Source: JAGWRA01 sp035534615 (GTDB lineage: Bacteria > Acidobacteriota > Vicinamibacteria > Vicinamibacterales > CAVVIG01). Taken from it: a stretch of 64,000 nucleotides of DNA. A program made the translations under genes and the position numbers. Positions 24,973 to 34,771 of this stretch are shown one piece after another. The DNA lies in assembly GCA_035534615.1 (NCBI GenBank), contig DATLRO010000082.1:89982-153981 (forward strand), given 5' to 3'. Under the pieces are notes generated by a model. The model was given only the letters and a program-made list of their open reading frames with translations, was not told where the DNA came from and ran no database searches. Within the stretch, counting starts at the first letter, position 1. Each line of letters begins with the position of its first letter.

Positions 24973-27693
24973 TCAACGGCCGCGGGCGCCCGACGGGCCG
25001 GCCGGCGCCTTCGGCAGACTGACGAGGTTCGCGAACAGCCGGTACGCGCCCGGCACGCCGGCCGGGAGCTGGCGGAACCAGGCGTACGACGTGTACACGT
25101 AGTTGCCCCGGCCGATCCGGGCCCACACTTCGCCGCCGGTCTGCGGCGGATCGCCGGGATCGTGCGATTCGAGCAGCGGCACGTACCGGGAATCGAACGT
25201 GGTGAAGGCGTACAGATCCCGCTCCTGCACCCAGCCCAGCCAGTCGGCCGGCGTGATCCTGTTCGGGAAGGTGAACAGCGGATTGTCCGGCTGCAGAATC
25301 TTCACCGCCGCGTTCTCGTCGGTGACGCGCGAGGCCATCTGGGCCGGGAACGGCGTCAGCTTCCGCTGGACGTAGTCCGGCTGCTGGTACTGCACGATGA
25401 GCGTCCCCCCGGCCCGGACGTAGGCCAGGAGGCGGTCCATGTTGGCCACGAAATCGGGACGGGTCTGCGAGGCGCGGATGCCGACCACGATCGTGTCGAA
25501 ACGCGACAGGTTGCCGGACGACAGATCGTCGGCGCTCAGCATGGTCACGTGGAGCCCCATCCGCTGCAGCGCCTCGGGCACGTCGTCCCCGCTGCCCATG
25601 ATGTAGCCGACGCTGACCGGCGCCACCTTCAGGTCGAGCACGTCGACCTTGGCGGTCGCCGGGACGTACATCCGGTGCGTCTGGATGTGCGGGTACGCGA
25701 TGACGTGCATCGTCTCGTGGTAGGTGCGCCCGCCGCTCGTCGCCACCGCACCGATCCGGTACTGGCCGGACGTCGTGCCGGCCGGCACCGTCAGCTGGAA
25801 CGGGACGGCCGTCTCCTCGCCCTCGGTGTTCAGCGTGAACGACCTGTCGGCCGGATCGACGTGCCAGCCGGGCGGGACCGTCAGGCGGACCTGCCCGGTG
25901 AGCGGCGTCAGCGCGTTGCTCAGCAGCCGGACGGACACCTTCCGCGCCTGCCCCAGGGTCTGTCGCGGCACGATCGCCAGCGTCGAGTCCATCCCGATCG
26001 AGAGGGCCGGCACGACGTTGAGGTTGCGGCGCAGCTCGCCGCGGATGCGATCGGCGTAGCGGTACTGCACCGGCTTCACGATGGTGACCGGCACGCCGCC
26101 GATGTCCAGCGACAGGGCGGCCGACACCACCGGCGGCCCGAACGGCAGCGTCTTGGAGGAATGCGCCGGCCACGTGTACAGGTCGCCGTGGCGCGGCAGG
26201 CGCAGCCAGTACGGCTCGGTCGGCGGCGCATCGGCCGGCACGTCGACGAGGAACCGCTGCTCCTTGTCGGCGATTTCACGGAAGAACCGGGCGAACGGGC
26301 CGGTGCGCCGCGTCGTCTGCGCCGGGGCCGCGCCAATCCGCCAGCCGGCAGGCGCGTGCAGCGCGGCGTCCCCCAGGTGCACCAGCCCCTTGTCGGCCAC
26401 GTACGCCTTGACGGCGACGGTGAACGATGACCCGGGCGTGACGGTTTCCCGATCCGACAGCGCGTCGACCTGAATGCCGGTCGCCATGACGAGCGCGTGC
26501 TCGAACCCCCGCTCCTCGTGCGCCAGGGCGAAATCGACGTCGGCGCGCGCGTTCGGCGTGCCGGGGGCCGTCTTGACCGCCTGACGGGCCGCCCGGACCG
26601 CCCGCAGCCCGTCCGCCAGCACCGGGACGATGCGGTCGGGCGCCAGCGGATCGAACGTGGCCAGGGCGCGGTCGGCCGCCTGCTGAACCGGCGCGAGCTG
26701 CGGCCGGAGCGCGTCGCCCGTCAGGCCCATCAGCCGGCCGAGCCCCGTGATGGAGGTGTCCAGGCCGTCGAACGGACTGTGCTCGGGCTTCGGCGTCGGC
26801 ACCAGGCTGTCGGCCAGGTGCAGGCCGGACTCGTGCGGCCCGCGGAGCTGCAGGGCCCCCATGCCCTGGGTCTTGTGCTCGCTGCGCCCCTGCATGGCGA
26901 TCTCGAAGTACGTGCGCCCGAGCAGCGGATCGTACGTGCCGGTCTGCACTTCCAGCGTCGGCGCGTTGCCCGGCGTCGGCCGGAAGCCCTGCTCGACGTA
27001 AAACTTCCGCGGCTGCCACGGCCGCAGTCCCTCGGCCAGCTGCCGGGGAAACTGCGTCGGATCGCCCGCCGCCTTGAACGCGAGCGGCGTGATCTGCCCG
27101 GCCACCTGGTGCTGGCCGTGACCGTCGGCCGGGGTGCCGGTGAACCGCGAGATCAGCACGAGCGGCCGGAAGAGCCGGATGGCGTGCACCATGTCGTTGA
27201 GGACGTTCTGCTCGCCCCACTTCCGGTCGGACTCCGTCTTGCTCAGTGTGAAGCCGAAATCGTACGCCCGGGTGAAGAACTGGCTCGCGCCGTCGAGCGT
27301 CCGCGCCTGCAGCAGCTCCTCCGTGCGGATGATGCCGAGCGCGTCGAACAGATCCGGTCCGATGATATTCTGCCCGCCCTCGCCGCGCGTCAGCGACAGG
27401 TACGCCACGCGGGCGTGGAAGTGCCGGACGAGCGTCGCCAGCAGCGCCGAGTCCTCATCGTCGGGGTGCGCCCCCGTCAGCATGATGCTCGCGGTCGTCC
27501 TGAGCGCCTGGAGCTGCTGGATCAGCCCGGCCACGCCTTCGCTGTAGATCGGCTGTGCCTGGGCGTGCGCGCGGGGCGGCGCGACGGTCAGCCACGCGAG
27601 CGCGACGACGGCGGCGGCGATGGCGAGGCCCGACCGGACGCGCTGGAGCAGGGAACGGGATCCGACCGAAGAGGTGGAAGGAGAGAACGGCAT
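24973..27693 (-). CDS. Secreted PIG-L family deacetylase with NEW3-like and C-terminal domains
   Basis: A 906-aa multidomain protein. Signal peptide near residues 20-45 (LAIAAAVVALAWLTVAPPRA). The PIG-L (LmbE-like) zinc deacetylase domain covers about 50-300, with metal motif TGAHPDDEDSALLATLVRHF and downstream HGQHQVAG. Residues of about 590-660 resemble a NEW3 beta-sandwich (VRLTVPPGWHVDPADRSFTL). The last 200 residues look like a glutamine-amidotransferase-like Rossmann region (RFDTIVVGIRASQTRPDFVA, RAGGTLIVQYQQ). It probably deacetylates N-acetylated glycans or glycoconjugates outside the cytoplasm. A minus-strand -10-like TATGAT sits 8 nt before the start, with no ribosome site. Confidence 0.88.
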   Translation of the reverse strand: MPFSPSTSSVGSRSLLQRVRSGLAIAAAVVALAWLTVAPPRAHAQAQPIYSEGVAGLIQQLQALRTTASIMLTGAHPDDEDSALLATLVRHFHARVAYLSLTRGEGGQNIIGPDLFDALGIIRTEELLQARTLDGASQFFTRAYDFGFTLSKTESDRKWGEQNVLNDMVHAIRLFRPLVLISRFTGTPADGHGQHQVAGQITPLAFKAAGDPTQFPRQLAEGLRPWQPRKFYVEQGFRPTPGNAPTLEVQTGTYDPLLGRTYFEIAMQGRSEHKTQGMGALQLRGPHESGLHLADSLVPTPKPEHSPFDGLDTSITGLGRLMGLTGDALRPQLAPVQQAADRALATFDPLAPDRIVPVLADGLRAVRAARQAVKTAPGTPNARADVDFALAHEERGFEHALVMATGIQVDALSDRETVTPGSSFTVAVKAYVADKGLVHLGDAALHAPAGWRIGAAPAQTTRRTGPFARFFREIADKEQRFLVDVPADAPPTEPYWLRLPRHGDLYTWPAHSSKTLPFGPPVVSAALSLDIGGVPVTIVKPVQYRYADRIRGELRRNLNVVPALSIGMDSTLAIVPRQTLGQARKVSVRLLSNALTPLTGQVRLTVPPGWHVDPADRSFTLNTEGEETAVPFQLTVPAGTTSGQYRIGAVATSGGRTYHETMHVIAYPHIQTHRMYVPATAKVDVLDLKVAPVSVGYIMGSGDDVPEALQRMGLHVTMLSADDLSSGNLSRFDTIVVGIRASQTRPDFVANMDRLLAYVRAGGTLIVQYQQPDYVQRKLTPFPAQMASRVTDENAAVKILQPDNPLFTFPNRITPADWLGWVQERDLYAFTTFDSRYVPLLESHDPGDPPQTGGEVWARIGRGNYVYTSYAWFRQLPAGVPGAYRLFANLVSLPKAPAGPSGARGR

Positions 27694-27701
27694 GGCCCCA
27701 C

Positions 27702-27707
27702 ATCATA
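27702..27707 (-). promoter_or_regulatory. -10-like element immediately before the PIG-L gene
   Basis: On the minus strand TATGAT (plus ATCATA) ends 8 nt before the ATG, and no Shine-Dalgarno intervenes. This fits leaderless transcription. Confidence 0.45.
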
Positions 27708-27910
27708 GAGTCGTGACGCCCGGTTTGTCATCCGTCGCCATCCCGACGGCCCGCACGGCCCGCCAGACCGTGCAGATCTGTTGAGCCGGCACCGCGCGGC
27801 GCGCCCATTCACCGCCTGCGCCCGGATCGACGATGATGATGCTGCTGCGGGAGGCCGCGTGCGCCAGGACGAGGCGGCGCAGGGAGCTCAGGGGAAGCCG
27901 GAGTACACAC

Positions 27911-28270
27911 ATGGCCGGGAGGGTTCGACGCTGCTTGGCCCGCCTGTCGTTCATCGCGGTGGTGGTGATCCTCGCACTCGCGATCGCCGCCGCGCTGGCG
28001 CCGGGCAGAGGGCCCAACGCCCCCACGCTGCGGGACCGCTGGATCGGCATGAAGCTCCGGGTGCACTACGACTTCGCGCTCGGCCCGCACCGCGATCTGC
28101 AGGTGACCGTCTCCCACGGCCTCGTCACGCTCTCGGGCGCAGTCGGCACGCCCGAAGACCGCCGCCGCGCGGCGGCGATCGCCCGCCGGACCGGCGGCGT
28201 CGTCGGCGTCGTCGACATGCTGACCCTCGAAACGCCGGCGCACACGGCACCGGCGTCCGGCCCGCCCTGA
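27911..28270 (+). CDS. BON-domain protein with N-terminal membrane anchor
   Basis: A 119-aa protein. Residues of about 12-32 form one hydrophobic segment (FIAVVVILALAIAAALAPGR), an uncleaved anchor or signal. Residues of about 60-110 match a BON domain: LQVTVSHGLVTLSGAVGTPE, then AAIARRTGGVVGVVDML. BON domains bind lipid or envelope components and occur in OsmY/Kbp-type stress proteins. The ATG at 27911 is chosen because it directly precedes the basic residues and hydrophobic segment; an in-frame ATG 78 nt upstream cannot be excluded. Confidence 0.72.
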   Translation: MAGRVRRCLARLSFIAVVVILALAIAAALAPGRGPNAPTLRDRWIGMKLRVHYDFALGPHRDLQVTVSHGLVTLSGAVGTPEDRRRAAAIARRTGGVVGVVDMLTLETPAHTAPASGPP

Positions 28271-28296
28271 GCGTCCCGCGCCGGCCGCGCGTCCGA

Positions 28297-28788
28297 TCAG
28301 CGGTTGAAGGTGTAGCCGATCCCGAACTTGAAGCTGGGACTGTCGAGGAGGCCGACCTTGATCTCGGTGAAGAGGCCGCGACGGTGCGCCAGGCCGAGCA
28401 CGACGTTGAACCCGCCGCCCGACGACGTGTTGCCGTTGCGCCGCAGGATGTCGAGCGCAGGCCCGCCGCCGACATAGAGGTGCCACGGCGTCCGCGGCAG
28501 GGCCACCGGATAGACGAATTCGAAGTTGCCGGCCAGCAGGGTCGCGGAGTCGCCGACGCCCACTTCGAGATTCGGCCGGAAACGGATCTGGTCGACGATC
28601 GGCGCGGTGAGATAGTTCGCGCCCACGTAGAACTGGTCGGGCTGCGCGCTGACCCCCACCTGCACGCCCGGCCCCTGTTGCGCAAACGCCCGGCCGCCCG
28701 TGGCGAGCAGCGCCGCCACCACGGCCACCGCGCATGCGGCGCGCCGGCCGATCCCCGCGAGTGTCCCCCTCAGACCGTCATTGCTCAT
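28297..28788 (-). CDS. Small outer-membrane beta-barrel-like protein
   Basis: A 163-aa exported protein. Start ATG 28786-28788 with AAGGAG upstream. The signal peptide ends at about residue 36 (AVAVVAALLATGGRAFAQ). The rest alternates hydrophobic and polar residues in about eight short strands with Gly/aromatic ends (FYVGANYLTAPIVDQIRFRP, WHLYVGGGPALDIL, FKFGIGYTFNR). The last residues FGIGYTF resemble an outer-membrane insertion signal followed by NR. Function is unknown; an OmpA/OmpW-like small barrel is the best description. Confidence 0.72.
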   Translation of the reverse strand: MSNDGLRGTLAGIGRRAACAVAVVAALLATGGRAFAQQGPGVQVGVSAQPDQFYVGANYLTAPIVDQIRFRPNLEVGVGDSATLLAGNFEFVYPVALPRTPWHLYVGGGPALDILRRNGNTSSGGGFNVVLGLAHRRGLFTEIKVGLLDSPSFKFGIGYTFNR

Positions 28789-28992
28789 CGTCGCTCCTTT
28801 CCGCAGTGAGCGATTACAAGCTTCAGGCCAGGCGGCAGGCGCGCCGATCGGGCTCGTCGATCTCGTTGCGCGGGAACAGGAAACGCGGCGCCAGCCCGGC
28901 AGGCACCGTGCGACCGGTCGCAGCCTTCCCGCCGGGCAGACTTTACCGGGACAGGAGTTCTTACGCGGTCGGCGAGCGGGACCCGTGACCCG

Positions 28993-30312
28993 CTATCCCC
29001 GATATCGCGTCACCGCTCCGGCGATGGCGCGCGTGCCGAATTCGAGCGCCTCGACGGGAATCCGCTCGTCGGCCGCGTGAATCGTCTGCAGGAAGTTGAA
29101 CGCGGGCGGCAGCTGCATCGGCGTGAAGCCGTACGTCTGAATGCCGAGCCGGGCGAAGTGCCGGCCATCCGTCACGGCGGGCAGCAGGAACGGAATCGGG
29201 CGCGCGTCCGGGTCCGCGTCCTTCAGCACCTGGCCGAGCAGGTCGAACAGCCCCAGATCGGGCGCGCCGGATCCGGGGTCGTAGCGCACGATCGTGATCT
29301 CCGGCCCGTCCCCGACGATCGCGCGCAGTTCGGCCACCAGGTCGTCCGGCGTGAAGCCCGGCAGCAGGCGACCGTCGAGATCGAGCGTGATCTCGCCCGG
29401 GATGACGTTCACCTTCGTTCCGCCCTGCACCATCGTCGCGTTGGCCATGTGCCGGAGCATCGGGTCGAACAGCGCCGCGAGCGGGCCGATCCGGGTCAGC
29501 GCGCGGTCGGCCGTCGCGGGGTCGGTGAGTTCGCTGAGCAGGGTGCCGATCGGCGCGGGCAGCGCGCCGACCATGGTCTCGATCATCTGACGGACCACCG
29601 GCAGGACGTGCACGGGAAGCGGCTGGGCGTCGAGCTGGTGCAGGACGCGGGCGAGCGCGGCCATCGCGCCGCCGCGCATCCGCAGGGCGCCGTGCCCGCC
29701 CGGCCCGCGCACGACGAGGCGCGTCGTGCAGAGCTGCTTTTCGGAGACCTGAATCGGATAGAAGCGCCGCCCCGCGACGTCCAGGGGGAAGCCCCCGAAC
29801 TCGCCGAGCGCGTACCGGATACCGGCGAACATGCCGGCGTGCGTCTCGACGAGGTACCGGGCGCCGGCGTCGCCGCCCGCCTCCTCGTCGCTGAGGACGG
29901 CCAGCACCACGTCGCCGGCCGGTGCGGCGCCGGCCGCGCGGAGGCGAAGGAACGCGGCGACCAGCATCGCGACGCCGCCCTTCATGTCGAGCGCGCCGCG
30001 GCCCCAGACGCACCCGTCACCGACCTCGCCGGCAAACGGCGGACGCGTCCACGACTGGCCGGCGGTCGGCACGACGTCGACATGGCCATAGAGGAGGATC
30101 GGCGGCGCCGCCCCGGTGCCGCGCAGCCGCGCCAGCAGGTTCGGCCGATCGGGGTCGCGGGCGAGCAGCGTCACCGGAACGCCGGCCGCCTCGAGCAGCC
30201 GGGCGATATACGCGATGCAGGGGGCCTCGTGCCCCGGCGGATTGGTCGTGTCGAAGCGGAGCAGGTCGCAGAGGAGATCGACGGGACGATCCTGAATCGT
30301 GGACGGATCCAT
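28993..30312 (-). CDS. M20-family metallopeptidase (ArgE/DapE/carboxypeptidase-like)
   Basis: A 439-aa zinc peptidase or deacylase if started at the ATG 30310-30312 (DPSTIQDRPVDLLCDLLRFD); a start 24 nt upstream is possible. Metal motifs: LLYGHVDVVP (His, Asp), GRGALDMKGGVAMLVAAFLR (bridging Asp), VLSDEEAGGDAGARYLVE (catalytic Glu-Glu) and, in the C-terminal part, QTIHAADERIPVEALEFG (His). No signal peptide is seen, so cytoplasmic peptide or acyl-amino-acid hydrolysis is likely. The exact substrate is not assignable. It starts 91 bp after the M13 gene stop on the same strand. Confidence 0.88.
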   Translation of the reverse strand: MDPSTIQDRPVDLLCDLLRFDTTNPPGHEAPCIAYIARLLEAAGVPVTLLARDPDRPNLLARLRGTGAAPPILLYGHVDVVPTAGQSWTRPPFAGEVGDGCVWGRGALDMKGGVAMLVAAFLRLRAAGAAPAGDVVLAVLSDEEAGGDAGARYLVETHAGMFAGIRYALGEFGGFPLDVAGRRFYPIQVSEKQLCTTRLVVRGPGGHGALRMRGGAMAALARVLHQLDAQPLPVHVLPVVRQMIETMVGALPAPIGTLLSELTDPATADRALTRIGPLAALFDPMLRHMANATMVQGGTKVNVIPGEITLDLDGRLLPGFTPDDLVAELRAIVGDGPEITIVRYDPGSGAPDLGLFDLLGQVLKDADPDARPIPFLLPAVTDGRHFARLGIQTYGFTPMQLPPAFNFLQTIHAADERIPVEALEFGTRAIAGAVTRYRG

Positions 30313-30402
30313 GAACGCGGCCCCCCGGGCGGTCACGCGCCGCCGGCCGAGTGTCGGCGGAGGGGGCCGGCGTGTCCCGCTGGCACGCCGGCCCCGGACG
30401 GA

Positions 30403-32481
30403 TTACCAGACGCGGCAGGCGGGATGCCGGACCATCGGGTCGGTGCTCTTGCAGCCGAACGCCTTCTGGAACTCCGGCATGTTGCCCAGGACGCCGTTGA
30501 CGCGGAAGCGGCCGGGCGAATGCGGATCGACCCGGGCCGAGAGGCGCGCTGCGGCGGGGCGATCGTTCTCGCACCAGAGCTGACCGTATTCGATGAAGAA
30601 CTGCTGCTCGGGGGTGAAGCCGTCGACGTCGGCGGTCTTCTTCCCGTCGAGGACCGACTGGAGCGCCATCAGGGCGATCCGGACGCCGCCGTTGTCGGCC
30701 GTGTTCTCGCCGAGCGTGAGGCGGCCATTGAGATGGACGCCCGGGAGGGGGCTGAAGCTCGAGTACTCCTTCACGAGACAGTCGGTGCGCGCCGTGAACT
30801 GCTTCGCGTCCTGTGGCGTCCACCAGTCGGCGAGGTTGCCGTGGGCGTCGAACTGCCGCCCTTCATCGTCGAAGCCGTGGGTCAGCTCGTGGCCGATGAC
30901 CGCGCCGATCCCGCCGAAGTTGACCGCGTCGGGCGCCGTCCTGTCGAAGAAGGGCGGCTGCAGGATGCCGGCGGGGAAATTGATGTTGTTCATCTGCGGG
31001 TCGTAGTATGCGTTGACCGTGGGCGGCGTCATGTACCATTCGCCGCGGTCGACCGGCTTGCCGATCTTCGCCATGTCGCGCTTGAACTCGAACTGGTTGG
31101 CGCGGAGCGAATTGCCCAGGGCGTCGTTGCGCGCGATCGTCAGCGTGCTGTAGTCGCGCCAGTGGTCCGGGTACCCGATCTTGTTCGTGATGGCGTGCAG
31201 CTTCACCATCGCCGCCCGCTTGGTCGCCTCCGTCATCCACGGCAGCTGCTGGATGTCGCGGCCGAGCGCCGCTTCCAGCGCCTCGACCATCTTCAGCGTC
31301 CGCGCCTTGCCGTCCGGCCCGAACGTCTCGGCCACGAACTTCTTGCCGAGCGCCTCGCCCAGGTCGCCGTCGGTGTACCGGACGCACCGCTTCCAGCGCG
31401 GCTGCTTCTCCTTCGCCCCCGACAGGATCTTGCCGTAGAAGTCGAAGTTCGCGTCGACGAACGGCGTGGAGAGCAGCGCGGCGTTCGCGTGCACGAGCTG
31501 CCAGCGCAGGTACGCCTTCCACGCGCCCAGCGGCGTCGACGCCAGCAGCGCGTTCATGCCGGTGACGAAGCCCGGCACCGCCACGTTGAGCGATTCGAGC
31601 GGCGGCGCGCCGGCGGCGGTGAAGTACTCGCGCCAGTTGAACGCCGGCGTCATCCCGACCAGCTGCCGGACCGTCATGCGATGGTAGATCTTCGCCGGAT
31701 CGCGGCGGTCGACGTTGTCCAGCGAGGCCTTCGCCAGCGCCGTCTCGATCCGCATGACGGCCTTCGCGTCGGCCGCCGCGTGCGCCGCCGACTCCCCCAT
31801 CAGGCCGAACATCTGCTGGACGTGCGCCACGTACTCCTTGCGCAGCTCGACCGACCGGGGATCGGCCTTCAGGTAGTAGCTGCGGTCCGGCAGCCCGAGG
31901 CCGCTCTGGTCCACAGCGCCAATGACCTCGGTCGCGTGCTCGAAGTCCTGCTCGGAACCGAAGCTAAACAGCGGCGTCGCGCCGATGCGCTGGAGGTGCG
32001 CCACCTCGGCCGGCAGCGCCGCCTTGCTCTTCAGCGCCGCAATCCGATCGAGCTCCCCCTGCAGCGGCTTGATCCCGCGCGCGTCGATCGCCGTCCGATC
32101 CATGCACGCGGCGTAGTAGTCCCCGATCTTCTGCGTGTCCGGGTCCCGGCCGGGCGCCGGCCGGGCCGCCTGCTCGAGGATCCGGTGCAGGACGTCACGG
32201 TTGTGCTCCGCCAGTTCGCTGAACCGGCCCCAGCGCGCCTGATCGGGCGGAATCGGATTGTCCTTCATCCAGCCGCCGCAGGCGTACGTGTAGAAGTCCG
32301 TACACGGACTGACCGATCGATCCATCGCCGAAATGTCGAAGGCTTTCAGCGCGCCCGCCTGCGCGGCGCGCACGTTCACGGTCCCGCGCGCCACCACGAG
32401 GGCGACGGCCAGCGGCAGGGCCACCAGCATCGCGGCTTTCCCCAGCCGGACATACTGTCGCTGCGTCAACACGCTCCACAT
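30403..32481 (-). CDS. M13-family metalloendopeptidase (neprilysin/PepO-like)
   Basis: A 692-aa zinc endopeptidase. The zinc motif VIGHELTHGFDDEGRQFDAH (HExxH) is followed downstream by the third ligand in ENTADNGGVRIALMALQ (ExxxD). NAYYDPQMNNINFPAGILQP supplies the NAYY substrate-backbone motif. The family's terminal Cys-x-x-W (CRVW) is intact. The N-terminus has one hydrophobic segment (AAMLVALPLAVALVVARG), so the protein is exported or anchored. The start is uncertain: ATG 32479-32481 has a purine-rich stretch directly against it, and a later ATG (before LVALP) has GGGGAAAG upstream. Function: secreted or periplasmic oligopeptide cleavage. Confidence 0.92.
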   Translation of the reverse strand: MWSVLTQRQYVRLGKAAMLVALPLAVALVVARGTVNVRAAQAGALKAFDISAMDRSVSPCTDFYTYACGGWMKDNPIPPDQARWGRFSELAEHNRDVLHRILEQAARPAPGRDPDTQKIGDYYAACMDRTAIDARGIKPLQGELDRIAALKSKAALPAEVAHLQRIGATPLFSFGSEQDFEHATEVIGAVDQSGLGLPDRSYYLKADPRSVELRKEYVAHVQQMFGLMGESAAHAAADAKAVMRIETALAKASLDNVDRRDPAKIYHRMTVRQLVGMTPAFNWREYFTAAGAPPLESLNVAVPGFVTGMNALLASTPLGAWKAYLRWQLVHANAALLSTPFVDANFDFYGKILSGAKEKQPRWKRCVRYTDGDLGEALGKKFVAETFGPDGKARTLKMVEALEAALGRDIQQLPWMTEATKRAAMVKLHAITNKIGYPDHWRDYSTLTIARNDALGNSLRANQFEFKRDMAKIGKPVDRGEWYMTPPTVNAYYDPQMNNINFPAGILQPPFFDRTAPDAVNFGGIGAVIGHELTHGFDDEGRQFDAHGNLADWWTPQDAKQFTARTDCLVKEYSSFSPLPGVHLNGRLTLGENTADNGGVRIALMALQSVLDGKKTADVDGFTPEQQFFIEYGQLWCENDRPAAARLSARVDPHSPGRFRVNGVLGNMPEFQKAFGCKSTDPMVRHPACRVW

Positions 32482-32964
32482 CCTTTGGCTGTGCCTGTCG
32501 TTGGCTGTCCCCGTGCCGGGCCCGGATTCCCACATCCCGCGCCCCGAACGACCGCGTCCCGCCGCGGCCGCCCCTGGCCGCCAGGCCGATGAGCTCACCC
32601 GATGTCGATACCCTACACCCCGCGGCCCCGCTTCGCCAAGATGGCCCCGGTCCCGGGCGGTCCGTGATCGGCGTCGACGGAAGAGACGGATCTCCGGCCG
32701 CAGGAGTTCGCCGTCGCACACCGCGTCAGCCATACCCATCCTGGCGACAGTCGGTGGCCAGGTTTTGTGACACCGGTCGTCCCGTCCGGCGGTGCACAGC
32801 CGCGCCGGCCCGCGCGCGAATCCGCGGCCATCGGCGCGCACGCGATGACGCGCCGCTCATCGGCGGCGTCCGGCATGGGAGATGCACTTCCAATCGGCGT
32901 GCGACATGCGGCCGGCTGGACCATCACGGCCGGCCGCCGCTCCCGTCGAAGGAGGTTATCTGTC
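32482..32964. other. Intergenic region between divergent genes (483 bp)
   Basis: It separates the M13 peptidase gene (minus) from the 124-aa secreted protein gene (plus). I see no coding frame with protein-like composition and no clear promoter pair or structured RNA. The only certain signal is the ribosome site AAGGAGG at 32949-32955. Confidence 0.5.
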
Positions 32965-33339
32965 ATGAGTACGGTCAAACGGATGGCGACCGTTCTGTCG
33001 GTCGCCGCGCTGGCCCTGGTGCTGTTCGGCTCGCGCGCGCAGGCCGACACGTGGAACGATCTCAGCTACGTCACCTTCAGCGGCCCGGTGACCCTGCCGG
33101 GCGTCGCGCTGCCGGCCGGCACCTACATGTTCACCAAGGTGCCCGACACCCCGCTCGTCCAGGTCTTCAGCAAGACCGGCAACCAGATCTACGCGACGCT
33201 GTTCACCATTCCGGACATCCACAACACGCCGGCGTCGCACACGATCGTCGCGCTCCGCGAAACGCCGGTCGGCCAGCCGCCGGCCGTGAGGGTCTGGTTC
33301 TATCCCGGTCACGACACCGGCAGCGAGTTCCTCTATTGA
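32965..33339 (+). CDS. Small secreted protein of unknown function
   Basis: A 124-aa protein with a clear signal peptide (MSTVKRMATVLSVAALALVL, cleavage near AQADTW). ATG 32965 follows AAGGAGG with 9-nt spacing, an optimal site. The mature part is beta-rich: FSGPVTLPGVALPAGTYMFT, VFSKTGNQIYATLFTIPDIH, VRVWFYPGHDTGSEFLY. Similar small exported proteins occur repeatedly in Acidobacteriota genomes, to my knowledge without known function. No partner gene is obvious. Confidence 0.75.
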   Translation: MSTVKRMATVLSVAALALVLFGSRAQADTWNDLSYVTFSGPVTLPGVALPAGTYMFTKVPDTPLVQVFSKTGNQIYATLFTIPDIHNTPASHTIVALRETPVGQPPAVRVWFYPGHDTGSEFLY

Positions 33340-33706
33340 GACGCACGACAGGCGCGCGTCGAGCCGGCGTGCCTCGCCACCGGATCGACGCGCGTCCGGC
33401 GCCGCGGCGACGTGCCGTTCGCCGCGGCTGACGTCGCTTCCAATACAGTCATGCCTGCACGTCTTCGCGACACCGGCTGCTCGACTTCGCAACAGCCGGA
33501 GAGGCGCACGGCCGGGTCCGCGACGGCCTGCGCGCGGGCACGCGACGACATTTCGACCGCCGGCCGTCGATCACGCACGGTCACGGGCCGATGGCATGCC
33601 TGATGCAGCGGATCGTCTCCGGGAGATCGGGGAGACACCGGCCGGGCAGCCCGAGGCCATCAAGGCCTGGTTCCATGCGCGACGCCGCGGGAGCGGGGAA
33701 ACGGCG
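33340..33706. other. Intergenic region before the VWFA gene (367 bp)
   Basis: Nothing certain. An in-frame ATG at 33596 would add 37 residues (PDAADRLREIGETPAGQPEA and beyond) to the VWFA protein, but those would precede its signal peptide, so 33707 is preferred. Confidence 0.4.
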
Positions 33707-34771
33707 ATGAGGATCATGCAGGGCCTCCGGCGGCCCCGCCGGAGGCCGCCCATCGTCGCGGCGCTGGCCCTGCTCGTGGCCGGTCAGCTGGCGGCAGCCG
33801 GCCCCGTCATGGCGGCCGGCGCGGTTCTCCCGCCGCCGCAGATCCCGGCCGGCACGCCGGTGCTGTCGGCCAGCACCGATCTCGTCGTGCTGCCGGTCAC
33901 CGTGCTCAACCGGCACGGCGCGGCGGTGGCCAACCTGACGAGACGCGATTTCGCGGTCTACGACAATGGCGTCCGGCAGTCCATCCGGTTCTTCCGCGAA
34001 GCCGACGCTCCGGTCACCGTCGGTCTGGTCATCGACAACAGCGGCAGCATGCAGGCCAAGCTGCCCGAGGTGCTCGTCGGCGCGACCGAGTTCGCGGAGT
34101 CGAGCAACCCGCTCGATCAGATCTTCGTCGTCAACTTCGACGAGCACGTGACGACCGGGCTGCCGCCCGGCGTGCCGTTCACGAGCAGCGTTGCACAGCT
34201 CGAGCAGGCCCTGTCGACCGTGGCGGCCCACGGCATGACGGCCCTGTACGACGCGGTCAGCTTCGCGCTCACGCATCTCCGTGCCGGCAGCCACCGTCGC
34301 AGGGCGCTCGTCGTGATCAGCGACGGCGGCGATGACGCCAGCCATCTCACGCTGAAACAGGTCCTCGCCCAGGCCGAGCGGTCGAACGCGGTCATCTACA
34401 CCGTCGGCCTGTTCAGCCGGTCGGACGAAGACCGCGATCCGGGCGTCCTCGAGCGGCTGGCGAAGATGACCGGCGGCGCCGCGTTCATGCCGCGAAAGAC
34501 CACGGACACCGCCAGGGTCTGCCTGCGCATCGCCCGCATGATCCGGAGCGGCTACACGATCGGCTACGTGCCGGCCGGCGCGAGCGCACACGCGGGCGGC
34601 CGGCACCGGATCCGGGTGACCGTCACGGTCCCCGGACATCGGGACGACCGGGCCATCACCCGCCCGGGCTACACGGTGGCGGCGGGGCCGGCGTCGCCTC
34701 CCCCGCCCCGGTCGGCACGGAGCCGCGACGATCCGGCACACGAGGCGCCGGCGATCCGACGAGACCGATGA
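33707..34771 (+). CDS. Secreted VWA-domain protein (VWFA-related acidobacterial type)
   Basis: A 354-aa exported protein. The basic start RRPRRRPPIVAALALLVAGQ and LAAAGPVMAAGA form the signal peptide. A short beta-domain (VTVLNRHGAAVANLTRRDFA, VYDNGVRQSIRFFREADAPV) precedes the von Willebrand A domain at about residues 100-300. The MIDAS motif is VIDNSGSMQAKL, with the Thr in the HGMTALYDAVSF loop and Asp in VISDGGDDASH, so metal binding should be intact. This architecture matches the VWFA-related family expanded in Acidobacteria, probably for envelope or adhesion interactions; partners are unknown. The tail is Pro/Arg-rich and disordered. Confidence 0.88.
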   Translation: MRIMQGLRRPRRRPPIVAALALLVAGQLAAAGPVMAAGAVLPPPQIPAGTPVLSASTDLVVLPVTVLNRHGAAVANLTRRDFAVYDNGVRQSIRFFREADAPVTVGLVIDNSGSMQAKLPEVLVGATEFAESSNPLDQIFVVNFDEHVTTGLPPGVPFTSSVAQLEQALSTVAAHGMTALYDAVSFALTHLRAGSHRRRALVVISDGGDDASHLTLKQVLAQAERSNAVIYTVGLFSRSDEDRDPGVLERLAKMTGGAAFMPRKTTDTARVCLRIARMIRSGYTIGYVPAGASAHAGGRHRIRVTVTVPGHRDDRAITRPGYTVAAGPASPPPPRSARSRDDPAHEAPAIRRDR